Assembly: GCA_041740975.1 (NCBI GenBank)
Contig: JBGSKV010000004.1
Coordinates: 1-64,000, forward strand
From: JBGSKV01 sp041740975
GTDB lineage: Bacteria > Bdellovibrionota_B > Oligoflexia > Oligoflexales > JALZUQ01
Length of the DNA stretch: 64,000 bases
Reading direction: 5' to 3'
Made by a program: the position numbers and the translations under genes. Positions 1 through 7,657 of the stretch are shown one piece after another; position 1 is the first letter of the stretch; each line of letters starts with the position of its first letter. The notes under the pieces were generated by a model. The model was not told the origin of the DNA. It was given only the letters and a program-made list of their open reading frames with translations, and searched no databases.

Positions 1-2
1 TC

Positions 3-293
3 ATGATTTCCAAGGCATTGGTAGATGACGATTTTGCGACGAAGGTACGCAAGATATCACCGCTGACGGCAGATCCAAGGCTAGTCAAGCGAGTTGAGTC
101 CTTGCAAAAACGAAAGTTGATTTGTTCAACGCTCGATGCAATGGAAGTAACTTTGCATGTAGGCTTTCAAACTTTTGGGCTGGTATTTGTTTCGATGATG
201 TTGTTTGGTCTAAAGAAAGACTTTGCCCTTGCACAACTTGATAGTTTCGTTAAGACTTTCGCTATAGGTTTAGCGCCGAAAGGAACCAAATGA
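3..293 (+). CDS. Unknown protein, probably the 3' part of a gene entering from the left edge
   Basis: A 96-residue frame is open to the window edge, so the ATG at position 3 may be internal and the true start may lie outside. It has a charged N-terminal half and one hydrophobic stretch near residues 50-70 (FQTFGLVFVSMMLFGL) that could be a membrane or buried helix. I do not recognise a family. Its TGA overlaps the ATG of the next gene as ATGA, so the two are translationally coupled and probably belong to one operon. Confidence 0.5.
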   Translation: MISKALVDDDFATKVRKISPLTADPRLVKRVESLQKRKLICSTLDAMEVTLHVGFQTFGLVFVSMMLFGLKKDFALAQLDSFVKTFAIGLAPKGTK

Positions 294-757
294 GCCAGGC
301 TGAAGACGTTGCGAAACTATTCTATGAAGCATTCGAGCGGAAAGACGCTGATGCCATGGCTGCATTGTATGCTCCTGATGCTACCTTCTCCGATCCTGTA
401 TTTCAAAATTTGACAGGAGTCCAAGCCGGCCAGATGTGGCGGATGCTGTTGTCCGGATCAAAAGACCTGAGCATTGAGTTTTTTATCGAAGAATCCGACG
501 ATCAAAAGGCCCTTATTCTGTGGGACGCTTGGTATACTTTTTCGAAGACTGGAAGAGCTGTGCACAACATTATCCGCGCTAATATCGAAGTCCGAGATGG
601 CAAGATTATCAAGCATGTTGATGCCTTTTCTTTTTGGGCTTGGAGTCAGCAAGCTTTAGGGATTGCGGGAACTGCACTGGGGTGGACGCCTTTTATGAAA
701 AAGAAAGTTCAGCAAGAGGCCATGAAATCTTTGGAAAAGTTTATAAGTAAGTCTTAA
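290..757 (+). CDS. NTF2-like (SnoaL-type) fold protein
   Basis: 155 residues with the typical SnoaL/NTF2 cone-fold layout: an N-terminal helix pair (DVAKLFYEAFERKDADAMAA), then LYAPDATFSDPVF, a central strand set, and the GKIIKHVDAFSFWAW segment near the end. Family members are either small enzymes acting on hydrophobic ligands or carriers; no catalytic pair can be assigned here, so the substrate is unknown. It overlaps the preceding gene by 4 bases (ATGA) and is followed directly by a strong hairpin terminator. Confidence 0.8.
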   Translation: MSQAEDVAKLFYEAFERKDADAMAALYAPDATFSDPVFQNLTGVQAGQMWRMLLSGSKDLSIEFFIEESDDQKALILWDAWYTFSKTGRAVHNIIRANIEVRDGKIIKHVDAFSFWAWSQQALGIAGTALGWTPFMKKKVQQEAMKSLEKFISKS

Positions 758-794
758 AGGGGGTGCAGTTGTTTTGACCGTCCCCCTTTTTTTT
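756..794. terminator. Bidirectional intrinsic terminator
   Basis: AAAGGGGG (756-763) pairs with TCCCCCTTT (781-789), followed by eight T residues on the plus strand and with an A-run on the other side. It lies between the convergent NTF2-like gene and the minus-strand secreted protein gene and can serve both. Confidence 0.8.
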
Positions 795-796
795 GT

Positions 797-1282
797 TTAG
801 TTTTGGATCGTGCAGTTCATAATGGCTTTGTTAAGTTCCATCCCGTTAAAATCAATGGCCAGTATATCCACAACTATATGCGCTTCGGTTTCCCCGACAA
901 AAGCTTGCATGAGACCCTGGTACTCAGTGCGTGTCATTTCTCCAATGTGTTTACCTTCAAATCTTCGCGGGTAGGGATCGTCAGGATTATCCACTAGCGT
1001 AAGTTTTGCACCAGCTTGGGCAAGGGGAATGCTTGGCTTCATGCCGTTGTGTCCCTCGCGATCAAATACAATGCTTTTGATTTCGGTTTGCGACAGATTA
1101 ACCGAAGTTGTGTCTCCAATCTTGGGGCCAATATTTCGTGTCCAAAAGAACCTTGCACCTTCTGGGCGTACCTCTGTCACCGTGCAGATTGCGATGACGT
1201 CTTTTGATGGAACATGTTGAGAATAAGCATTCGCCGAAATCCCCATTGCTAGACCCACAATTAATTTCACAGTTCTTTTCAT
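797..1282 (-). CDS. Secreted or periplasmic protein of unknown function
   Basis: 161 residues from the ATG at 1282, chosen over longer in-frame starts because it begins a classical signal peptide (MKRTVKLIVGLAMGISANAYS, cleavage likely after ANA or AYS) and has GGAGAAG 5-11 bases upstream. The mature part has two cysteines (one in AICTVTEV, one in NCTIQN at the C-terminus) that could form a disulfide in the periplasm. I do not recognise the family. It lies 19 bases downstream of the acetyltransferase gene on the same strand, so the two are probably co-transcribed. Confidence 0.75.
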   Translation of the reverse strand: MKRTVKLIVGLAMGISANAYSQHVPSKDVIAICTVTEVRPEGARFFWTRNIGPKIGDTTSVNLSQTEIKSIVFDREGHNGMKPSIPLAQAGAKLTLVDNPDDPYPRRFEGKHIGEMTRTEYQGLMQAFVGETEAHIVVDILAIDFNGMELNKAIMNCTIQN

Positions 1283-1301
1283 CTTTCTTCTCCTTTTCAT
1301 T

Positions 1302-1802
1302 TTATAAGATGAGTTGCATACATACGTCGTCATACCACTTGCCATCCTTGCAACCGATTTCCTTAAACAATCCGGCTTGTCTAAATCCAAGAGCTTTATG
1401 AAAGGCAATGCTGGCTTCATTCAAGGAATGAATACCAGCAATGATGGTATGAAAGTTTTTATGTCGTGCTTCGTCAATGACCCTAAGGGCGAGCGTATGG
1501 CCTATGCGGCGTCGCAGGTGAGACTGTGCAACATAAATCGACCCGGTAACCGTAAATCGGTAGCTTTGTAGCGGGTGAAAGGGAGTCAATGCACAGAAGC
1601 CGCAAACTTCGTTGTTTTCTTCAGCCACGAAAACAGGAAAATCTTTTGCAATTAAACTCGCAAGCCAGCTCTCTCTTTGCTCGCTAGTTTGTGGATGAAC
1701 TTCATTGTTGGCCATGCCTCTTTTCAACGACTCATTGTAAATCTCGGCGATTCTTTTCGCGTCAGAAAGTTCTGCTGGTCTTATTTCTCCATTTCCGTTC
1801 AT
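1302..1802 (-). CDS. GNAT family N-acetyltransferase (phosphinothricin acetyltransferase-like)
   Basis: 166 residues covering a complete GNAT fold of the PAT/YncA type. Visible landmarks are IRPAELSDAKRIAEIYNES at the N-terminus, the acetyl-CoA pyrophosphate loop SHLRRRIGHTLA near residues 95-105, and the C-terminal NEASIAFHKALGFRQAGLF strand-helix motif typical of the family. It transfers acetyl from acetyl-CoA to an amino group; substrate specificity cannot be read from sequence (relatives acetylate amino-acid analogues such as phosphinothricin). First gene of a two-gene minus-strand unit with the secreted protein at 797-1282. Confidence 0.88.
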   Translation of the reverse strand: MNGNGEIRPAELSDAKRIAEIYNESLKRGMANNEVHPQTSEQRESWLASLIAKDFPVFVAEENNEVCGFCALTPFHPLQSYRFTVTGSIYVAQSHLRRRIGHTLALRVIDEARHKNFHTIIAGIHSLNEASIAFHKALGFRQAGLFKEIGCKDGKWYDDVCMQLIL

Positions 1803-1857
1803 GATGATTTCTCTTTTCTAAACTCATCATCGTATGAATAGGTGCTTTCGTAAAATA

Positions 1858-1918
1858 GGACCGCCTTATGGGACCGATAAGCGATTCTTATGCAACTTCG
1901 GCATTGATTTCGCCGAAG
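1858..1918. promoter_or_regulatory. Candidate operator region upstream of the isonitrile operon
   Basis: Between the divergent acetyltransferase and isonitrile synthase genes there is an inverted repeat CTTCGGC (1896-1902) / GCCGAAG (1912-1918) with a 9-base spacer, and a direct repeat GGACCG at 1858-1863 and 1871-1876. Either could bind a regulator. No convincing -35/-10 pair is visible. Function is inferred only from position. Confidence 0.3.
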
Positions 1919-2030
1919 GTGTAGGAAGTGGACGGGGCCATAAGTTTTCTTTATGGCGCGCATAATGACTATTAATTTTCTAAGTATTGCGGTTCCGCGT
2001 AATGTCAGCTTAAGCAACACGAGGTTTACA

Positions 2031-3026
2031 ATGAAAAATTCGGCATCTACCATGCAAAATCATCTAGAGTCTCTTGGATTTTCCGAGCAGACCAATATGA
2101 TTCTTCGCCTGATCAGTTCGATTCTAAATCCGAGCTCTTCTACCGCGTCGACCCTGCCGAATCTCAGCCACCAATATAAAGTCATCCGCGCCATGGTTGA
2201 AGTCAGATCACCTATAGTGATGGTGCTACCGGCATTTCCCGCCAAATCAGCCAACGATCAGAAGACTTTTGGACCAATGCCTGACCTTGGTGAGTTGCTC
2301 GCCCTCAAAAAACTCAATCGAACTTGCGAGGCCATCCGAAGGATCTACTCTCCGGGAGCTGCCGTCATCATTTGTTCGGATGGCCGGGTATTTAATGACC
2401 TCGTTCAGGTATCGGATGCCAACGTCAATAAATATCAGACAGCAATTCAGGAAATGATTGAAAAGTTTGGTTTACAAAATCTGTCGACTTTTAACTTGGA
2501 TGATTATTTTGAAGGTTTGGACTTTGACGCGATGCGCCAAAAGCTTTCGGAGGATTTCGCGGAACCATTAAGTGAGTTGCAGGAGCGGGTCAAAACAGAC
2601 ATATCTGCTCGCTTCCTCTTTAACGGCATTCATCGATTTATGACCGAAGATTTGTCCGTAATCAAAAAGCATCTCTCTAAAAATGCTGTGCGTAAAATAG
2701 CGAAGAAAATGACTTACGAAGTCATTCAACGCAGCAATGCATGGGGTCGGCTTTTGGAAGGGCAGTTTCCTTTGGCCCTGCGTTTATCCATTCATCCCCA
2801 AGTTGAACGTTCTTCCAAAATGGCAGTTCAACTTCTACCGTCGACGAGCCAGTGGCGTACCCCTTGGCACTCGGTGGTGTTAACAGACGGGCATTCTCAA
2901 ATTCTGGTGAGAAGAGATGAAGCGGAGGCACTTAATGCCGAGGTCAGATTCTTTGCGAAAGAGTACCCCTATTTTTTCGTTCCGTCTTTGAGTGCGAACA
3001 ATACTCAGAAGGAGACAGCACTATGA
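2031..3026 (+). CDS. pvcA: PvcA/DIT1 family isonitrile (isocyanide) synthase
   Basis: 331 residues. The block at residues 60-95 (SPIVMVLPAFPAKSAND, KTFGPMPDLGELLALKKL) matches the hallmark of the DIT1_PvcA family, where it reads LPxFPxKSxN, KxxGxxPDxxExLAL. Known members (PvcA, IsnA, yeast Dit1) use ribulose-5-phosphate to convert the amino group of tyrosine or tryptophan into an isonitrile; the amino acid used here is not readable. Start: the ATG at 2031 has GAGG 6 bases upstream, while the longer frame from 1953 has no ribosome binding site. The stop overlaps the next ATG (ATGA), and the downstream oxygenase and P450 genes make it the first gene of an isonitrile pathway. Confidence 0.9.
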   Translation: MKNSASTMQNHLESLGFSEQTNMILRLISSILNPSSSTASTLPNLSHQYKVIRAMVEVRSPIVMVLPAFPAKSANDQKTFGPMPDLGELLALKKLNRTCEAIRRIYSPGAAVIICSDGRVFNDLVQVSDANVNKYQTAIQEMIEKFGLQNLSTFNLDDYFEGLDFDAMRQKLSEDFAEPLSELQERVKTDISARFLFNGIHRFMTEDLSVIKKHLSKNAVRKIAKKMTYEVIQRSNAWGRLLEGQFPLALRLSIHPQVERSSKMAVQLLPSTSQWRTPWHSVVLTDGHSQILVRRDEAEALNAEVRFFAKEYPYFFVPSLSANNTQKETAL

Positions 3027-3820
3027 CCTGGCGCCCTCAACCACTTAAGCCTTTTGGAGCTATCGCCGAGTTGAAAAACGCCGAGAACCTTGAGCTTCTC
3101 AATCCAAAGCAAATCGAGAAGTCGCTTCGTGAGCATGATCTTTTTTTGATACGTGGGGCCATGAAGCCTCAGAAGGAAGAGTTTCTGAAGTTCTGCATGT
3201 CTCTTCCTGGATTCAGTTCTGATCCGCTGCAATGGGATTTTGGGCCTGTGATGGAGCTTCGGGTGGATACCAGCGCCACCAATTACTTGTTCTCCAGTGA
3301 ACGCGTACCATTTCATTGGGATGGGGCGTTTCACAAGGAGCCTGCTGTGCTGGCGTTTCACTGTTTAGAAGCGCCGAGTGTCGAAGCAGGAGGGCAGACT
3401 CTTTTTGCCAACACTTCCAAAATTCTTGAAGATCTTTCCGCGGCGCAGTTCAGTCTTTGTGAACAAATCGAACTGGAGTTTCGGACAGAGAAACTTGCGC
3501 ACTACGGTGGAACTATTCGGCGACCGCTTCTGCAAACGCATCCCTTAAGCGGCAAGAAAATACTACGTTTAGCGGAAGAAGTACAAACCAAACGCAATCC
3601 TGTTCACCTTTCGATTCATGGTGCATCAAAAGAAGATGGCCTGAAGATTTTGGCAGAGTTAACCGATATGGCTTATGACCCCAGCAACTGTTACTGCCAC
3701 GACTGGCAGTCTGGTGATATTTTATTGGCCGATAATTTTTCCCTCATTCACGGCAGAAATGCCTTCAAGGAGAATTCGCCTCGATGGATTCGTCGCGTTC
3801 AAATCATGCATCAGGCTTAG
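3023..3820 (+). CDS. pvcB: PvcB-like Fe(II)/2-oxoglutarate-dependent oxygenase (TauD/TfdA fold)
   Basis: 265 residues. The iron facial triad is visible: His98-x-Asp100 in VPFHWDGAFH and His243 in NFSLIHGRNAF, with the 2-oxoglutarate-binding Arg at 257 or 258 in RWIRRVQI. The EAGGQTLFAN segment after the first ligands is standard for the TauD/PvcB group. In known clusters the partner of an isonitrile synthase (PvcB/IsnB) oxidatively decarboxylates or desaturates the isonitrile amino acid, giving a vinyl isonitrile or a hydroxylated product. AAGGAG lies 8 bases before the ATG. The start overlaps the synthase stop, so the two proteins are made together. Confidence 0.88.
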   Translation: MTWRPQPLKPFGAIAELKNAENLELLNPKQIEKSLREHDLFLIRGAMKPQKEEFLKFCMSLPGFSSDPLQWDFGPVMELRVDTSATNYLFSSERVPFHWDGAFHKEPAVLAFHCLEAPSVEAGGQTLFANTSKILEDLSAAQFSLCEQIELEFRTEKLAHYGGTIRRPLLQTHPLSGKKILRLAEEVQTKRNPVHLSIHGASKEDGLKILAELTDMAYDPSNCYCHDWQSGDILLADNFSLIHGRNAFKENSPRWIRRVQIMHQA

Positions 3821-5022
3821 CACAGGCCTTTCTCAGTAAAAAGCAAAGCACCACTCCAGCCGAGTTTGCGGCTTATGTGAAAAGTTTTGGCGAAGTATTC
3901 TGGTGGGAACAAGGACCATTTTGGGTGGTAACCGACTATGCGCTGGCACAAGGAGTGATGCGAAACCAAGACTTTAGCGCTGATCGCAGTCCTTTCTTTT
4001 TATCGCGTATGCCTGATATGGACTTGAGATTGATCAAAGATTTTTTCGAAGTGATTAAACGCATGATGGTGATGAGTGACGCTGATATTCACCTTCGGCG
4101 ACGCCGCACGGCCGCCATAGGATTTGGCGAAAACCTTCTCAAAAGCTACCAAACTCTCATCACGGAAACAGTTGACGACCTTATTGTTAAGGCCAGTGCT
4201 AAAGGCCATATTGAATTCGTGCGAGACATTGCGCAACATCTGCCATCCATAATTTTGGCCGATTTGTTCAAGATCAACGACAAGGACCGATCTGATTTCT
4301 ATCGTTGGTCGCACAACATGACCCAGTTTTTTGGTGGAGCCAGTCGTTATCAAAATGAAGATGGTCGCGAGGTGAACAGAAGTGCCTCATCTATGCGAGA
4401 GTTTTTTCGCGAACTCATGGATCGTCGACGTATGGACCCCCAACAAGATTTTTTGAGTGTTCTTATCCAGAACCAAGCTCGATTCGGCCTGGATGATGAT
4501 GAAGTCGTATCTCAAGCTATCATGATGCTGGTAGCTGGTCAAATCACGACGACGGACCAAATGTGCAACAATATGTTTTCTCTTTTGGAAGACCTTGCCC
4601 ATCGAGATGCGCTAGTGGCGAGGCCGGAGCTTATGGAACCCGGCATTGAGGAATGTAATCGTATGGATCCCGCTGTCACTTTCTTGTTTCGAGTCGCCAA
4701 ATCAGAAACTTCGATTGGCTCGCAAAAGATTCCGCAAAGCGCGGTAGTGTTTATTGCTAACCATGCCGTCAATCGAGATCCCAGCTTTTTCGAAAATCCA
4801 GATCGACTGCAATTGGATCGTCAGAAAAACATTCATTTTGCTTATGGCCAAGGGGCCCACTTCTGCCTGGGTTCGAAGCTGGCCAAGATGCAAATGATGA
4901 CGCTGTTTGGCTCAATGTTTCGTCAGTTCCCAAACCTACGATTGGATCCAGATCGCTTGCCCAGGCGAAAGCATCATAGTCTAGCTTTCTCAGGCTTCGA
5001 ACGCATGGATTTGCTAATTTAG
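3784..5022 (+). CDS. Cytochrome P450 with atypical I-helix
   Basis: 412 residues. The heme loop FAYGQGAHFCLGSKLAKMQ carries the axial Cys at about 361, and the K-helix ExxR is E290-C-N-R293. The I-helix reads AGQITTTDQ (251-259): the Thr used for O2 activation is present, but the usual acidic residue before it (AGxD/ETT) is Ile254. Soluble bacterial class I layout, needing separate redox partners, none of which are nearby. The start at 3784 overlaps the oxygenase by 37 bases and is supported by AAGGAG at 3767-3772. As third gene of the isonitrile operon it most likely tailors or couples the isonitrile intermediate, as Dit2 does after Dit1 in yeast. Confidence 0.9.
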   Translation: MDSSRSNHASGLAQAFLSKKQSTTPAEFAAYVKSFGEVFWWEQGPFWVVTDYALAQGVMRNQDFSADRSPFFLSRMPDMDLRLIKDFFEVIKRMMVMSDADIHLRRRRTAAIGFGENLLKSYQTLITETVDDLIVKASAKGHIEFVRDIAQHLPSIILADLFKINDKDRSDFYRWSHNMTQFFGGASRYQNEDGREVNRSASSMREFFRELMDRRRMDPQQDFLSVLIQNQARFGLDDDEVVSQAIMMLVAGQITTTDQMCNNMFSLLEDLAHRDALVARPELMEPGIEECNRMDPAVTFLFRVAKSETSIGSQKIPQSAVVFIANHAVNRDPSFFENPDRLQLDRQKNIHFAYGQGAHFCLGSKLAKMQMMTLFGSMFRQFPNLRLDPDRLPRRKHHSLAFSGFERMDLLI

Positions 5023-5088
5023 GTTGTTCCCGCTAAAAACTCTGTGCTAATTCATGGTGCTGCAATGGCACTTCATGGGAGCGACGAC

Positions 5089-5826
5089 ATGCTAGAGAAC
5101 CTGACATCCTTATTCACGTTGACAGCAATGGAAATTGTTCTTGGCATTGATAACATTATTTTTATCGCCATTATCGTCAGTCGCTTGCCCGCGGAAATTC
5201 AAAACAAAGTTCGCATCACTGGCCTTGCACTTGCACTTATTTTTCGAATCTTACTCCTCTTTTCAATATCCTGGATCATGGGATTAAACGAGCCACTTTT
5301 CGCGGTTTTGCAACGCGGATTTTCCGGCCGAGACCTTGTCCTTTTGGGGGGCGGACTCTTTTTGCTCGTGAAAGCAACTTTGGAACTTCACCATAAGGTC
5401 AACTTACTGGAGGAAGGTGCGCCGATAACAACTGATGATCATTTGGCGAAGAAAGAGTCTACCAAAAGTGTGTACTTACAGATTATTTTGCTCGATTTGG
5501 TCTTTTCACTGGACTCCGTCATCACCGCTGTCGGAATGGTAAAAGAAATTTGGATTATGGTCGTTGCAGTCATCATTGCCATTGTCATCATGATGGTTGC
5601 GGCCAAATCCATCAGTGCCTTTGTCGATAAAAATCCGACCATAAAGATCTTGGCTCTATCATTTCTCATTTTGATCGGTGTCATGTTAGTCGCGGAAGGC
5701 ATGGGCATGCATGTTCCGAAAGGCTATATTTATTTTGCGATGGCTTTCTCATTGGCCGTAGAAATGCTCAATATGCGCTATCAAAAAAAACGACGGAAAC
5801 TAAAAAAAGTGACCTCCCACGCTTAA
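5089..5826 (+). CDS. TerC family integral membrane protein (metal ion transporter type)
   Basis: 245 residues and about seven hydrophobic segments. The two internal-repeat signatures are present: EIVLGIDNIIFIAII near the N-terminus and LDLVFSLDSVITAVGM in the second half, whose Asp residues are conserved in TerC/YkoY/Alx proteins. Relatives export manganese or metallate exoenzymes at the membrane. Start: ATG at 5089 with GGGAG 7 bases upstream, preferred over the GTG at 5044. It lies 66 bases after the P450 with no terminator between, so it may be read through from the isonitrile operon; a direct role in that pathway is speculative. Confidence 0.85.
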   Translation: MLENLTSLFTLTAMEIVLGIDNIIFIAIIVSRLPAEIQNKVRITGLALALIFRILLLFSISWIMGLNEPLFAVLQRGFSGRDLVLLGGGLFLLVKATLELHHKVNLLEEGAPITTDDHLAKKESTKSVYLQIILLDLVFSLDSVITAVGMVKEIWIMVVAVIIAIVIMMVAAKSISAFVDKNPTIKILALSFLILIGVMLVAEGMGMHVPKGYIYFAMAFSLAVEMLNMRYQKKRRKLKKVTSHA

Positions 5827-5835
5827 GGATGACTT

Positions 5836-6801
5836 ATGAAAAAGTTTATGAAGGCTGTGACTTTCGACAAATTCGGTTCTTCCGATCAGTTGAAAATTCA
5901 AGACGTGCCACTTCGTGAAGTTAAATCAGGGGAAGTCCTAGTCAAAATTCATTACACATCCGTGAACCCAGTCGATTGGAAGATTCGTGAAGGTTATTTA
6001 AAAGATTTTCTACCCCATCAGTTTCCAATTGTTTCTGGTTGGGATGCCTCGGGAGAGGTGGTGGAAGTCGCTTCTGATGTCAAAAGCTGGAGTGTCGGTA
6101 CAAAAGTTATGGCTTACACTCGGCTTCCTAAAGTTCACGCTGGAACGTATGCCCAGTATATTTGTCTGCCCCACGAGTATTTGGCAAAAGTTCCGACAAA
6201 TGTTTCGCTCGAACAGGCCGCGGCGATACCGTTGGTTGGCCTTACGGCATACCAAGCGCTACATCGAGTCGCGAATCTTAAAAATGGTGAGAATGTTCTC
6301 ATCACCGCGGGTGCTGGTGGAGTGGGTAGTTTGGCTATACAAATTGCGAAGGCGGCAGGTGCAGTGGTGACTGCGACGGCTCAATCAGCCAATCACAGTT
6401 ATCTTAAAGAACTCGGTGCCGACCACTGTGTGGATTATACGAAGCCAACTATTGTGGATGACCTTAAAAGGATTTCGCCAAATGGTTTCCAAGTTGTTTT
6501 CGACTGTGCCGGAGGGGATTCACTGCAGCAAGCATGGCAGGTGGTCGCGCGAAACGGACGATTGGTCAGCATAGTCGATACACCAGATCCCCAAAAATCT
6601 GGGCGAGCCGACGTTCAAGCAAATTATCATTTCGTTGAGCCGATTGGTGAGGAGCTGGAAGCTTTAAGTGATTTACTACAGTCCAAGAAGTTGGTGCCAC
6701 CGTCCATTGAAGTCAAGTCAGTCAGAGATGCTGCTCAGGCCCAAGACGAGAATGAAACTCGTCGAGTACGCGGTAAGGTTGTACTAAAAATCGATTTTTA
6801 G
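5836..6801 (+). CDS. NADP-dependent zinc-free alcohol dehydrogenase/quinone oxidoreductase (MDR)
   Basis: 321 residues of the medium-chain reductase family. GroES-like N-terminal domain (SVNPVDWKIREG, FPIVSGWDASGEVV), then the Rossmann loop ITAGAGGVGSLAIQIAK for NAD(P)H and the VVFDCAGGDSLQQAW region. The structural-zinc cysteines of true alcohol dehydrogenases are absent, which puts it in the quinone reductase or enone reductase branch acting on electrophilic carbonyls. Its ATG is 9 bases after the TerC stop, so they are co-transcribed. It might serve the isonitrile pathway as a reductase, but no sequence feature shows that. Confidence 0.87.
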   Translation: MKKFMKAVTFDKFGSSDQLKIQDVPLREVKSGEVLVKIHYTSVNPVDWKIREGYLKDFLPHQFPIVSGWDASGEVVEVASDVKSWSVGTKVMAYTRLPKVHAGTYAQYICLPHEYLAKVPTNVSLEQAAAIPLVGLTAYQALHRVANLKNGENVLITAGAGGVGSLAIQIAKAAGAVVTATAQSANHSYLKELGADHCVDYTKPTIVDDLKRISPNGFQVVFDCAGGDSLQQAWQVVARNGRLVSIVDTPDPQKSGRADVQANYHFVEPIGEELEALSDLLQSKKLVPPSIEVKSVRDAAQAQDENETRRVRGKVVLKIDF

Positions 6802-6834
6802 GTGCTTAGAAAACTTACTAGCTCAGTTCACGCA

Positions 6835-7014
6835 CTAACTTCGATCGCAGTGCGAACTCACGACCTCTCCTTCTGAGATTTCAAAAGTCATTTGAATGGG
6901 TTTACAGCACGTCTGGCAGTCTTCAATATAACTTTGACTGCCAGCCGATATATCCACAAAAGTCGTAAAAGTGTCGCTGCAATAGGGACATTGCAGATCA
7001 ATTGGCTCTTCCAT
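6835..7014 (-). CDS. CPXCG-motif cysteine-rich small protein
   Basis: 59 residues, short enough to be missed by default gene callers. It begins MEEPIDLQCPYCSDTFTTFV and continues with YIEDCQTCCKPIQMTF, giving the two CxxC pairs (CPYC and CQTC) of the CPXCG family, a small single zinc-ribbon-like protein found in many proteobacteria whose role is unknown. The glycine of CPxCG is Ser here. It begins 3 bases after the stop of the secreted protein at 7018-7479, on the same strand, so it is translated from the same message. It converges on the reductase gene with 33 bases between. Confidence 0.85.
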   Translation of the reverse strand: MEEPIDLQCPYCSDTFTTFVDISAGSQSYIEDCQTCCKPIQMTFEISEGEVVSSHCDRS

Positions 7015-7017
7015 TCG

Positions 7018-7479
7018 TTACTCTGCTTTCGGTAGTGTTTCGTGCAGGCCAGACCTATGAACGCGCTTCGAAAGTTTCGAATGTTCTAAGATATCTCTCG
7101 TGCCGTTTTCCGCGTGAGATGCAGTGGCCCCCTGCATAAGTTTTAGAGTTTGTTCGACGTTGTTTTCGATAACCAGTATCGACAAGTCAACTTTTTCTTT
7201 GTCTGATTTGACTAACGTGAAACTCACGTCATAAATAAATTCGGGACTGCCTGCCTTTAGGAAAACGTCCACGTTAGAAAGAGTGCGGACATCTTCTTCA
7301 TTCCATCTCCAAACCAAAACTTCGAGGTTTTCAGTTATGTCAAAACCTACAACTTGGTTTTCTTTGAGTTCTAACCTATAGCTGCCATATAAAGCTGATT
7401 TCCAATTTTGTGGCTTGCCGTAACTAAAACCCGACATGAAAAGAAGACTTAGGCACAACACCGTTGCGATGCGAAACAT
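7018..7479 (-). CDS. Secreted or periplasmic protein of unknown function
   Basis: 153 residues with a clear signal peptide (MFRIATVLCLSLLFMSGFSYG, cleavage near SYG-KP). The mature domain of about 130 residues is predicted mainly beta (YGSYRLELKENQVVGFDI, SFTLVKSDKEKVDLSILVIE) and has no cysteines. No family recognised. Upstream partner of the CPXCG protein in a two-gene minus-strand unit, divergent from the lipoprotein gene at 7658. Confidence 0.7.
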   Translation of the reverse strand: MFRIATVLCLSLLFMSGFSYGKPQNWKSALYGSYRLELKENQVVGFDITENLEVLVWRWNEEDVRTLSNVDVFLKAGSPEFIYDVSFTLVKSDKEKVDLSILVIENNVEQTLKLMQGATASHAENGTRDILEHSKLSKRVHRSGLHETLPKAE

Positions 7480-7657
7480 GGCGCGATCTCCATTGATTGA
7501 TGAAAAATTCCTGAAATACTTAGGCCTCTATAACACGCTCATTTCTAATGGCAAGACCATTTGCCAGATTACTAAATAAATACGGGTGCATACGCCGTTG
7601 CCCTCACGTTTCATGCAGAAACTCCCGATACTGCGCGTAGGTAGGGGGTATAGGGTC

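Noticed and set aside
1799..2053. An 84-codon minus-strand frame in the interval between the acetyltransferase and the isonitrile synthase.
   Set aside because: It overlaps both the promoter interval and the start of the synthase; its translation has no regular secondary-structure pattern and no good ribosome binding site.
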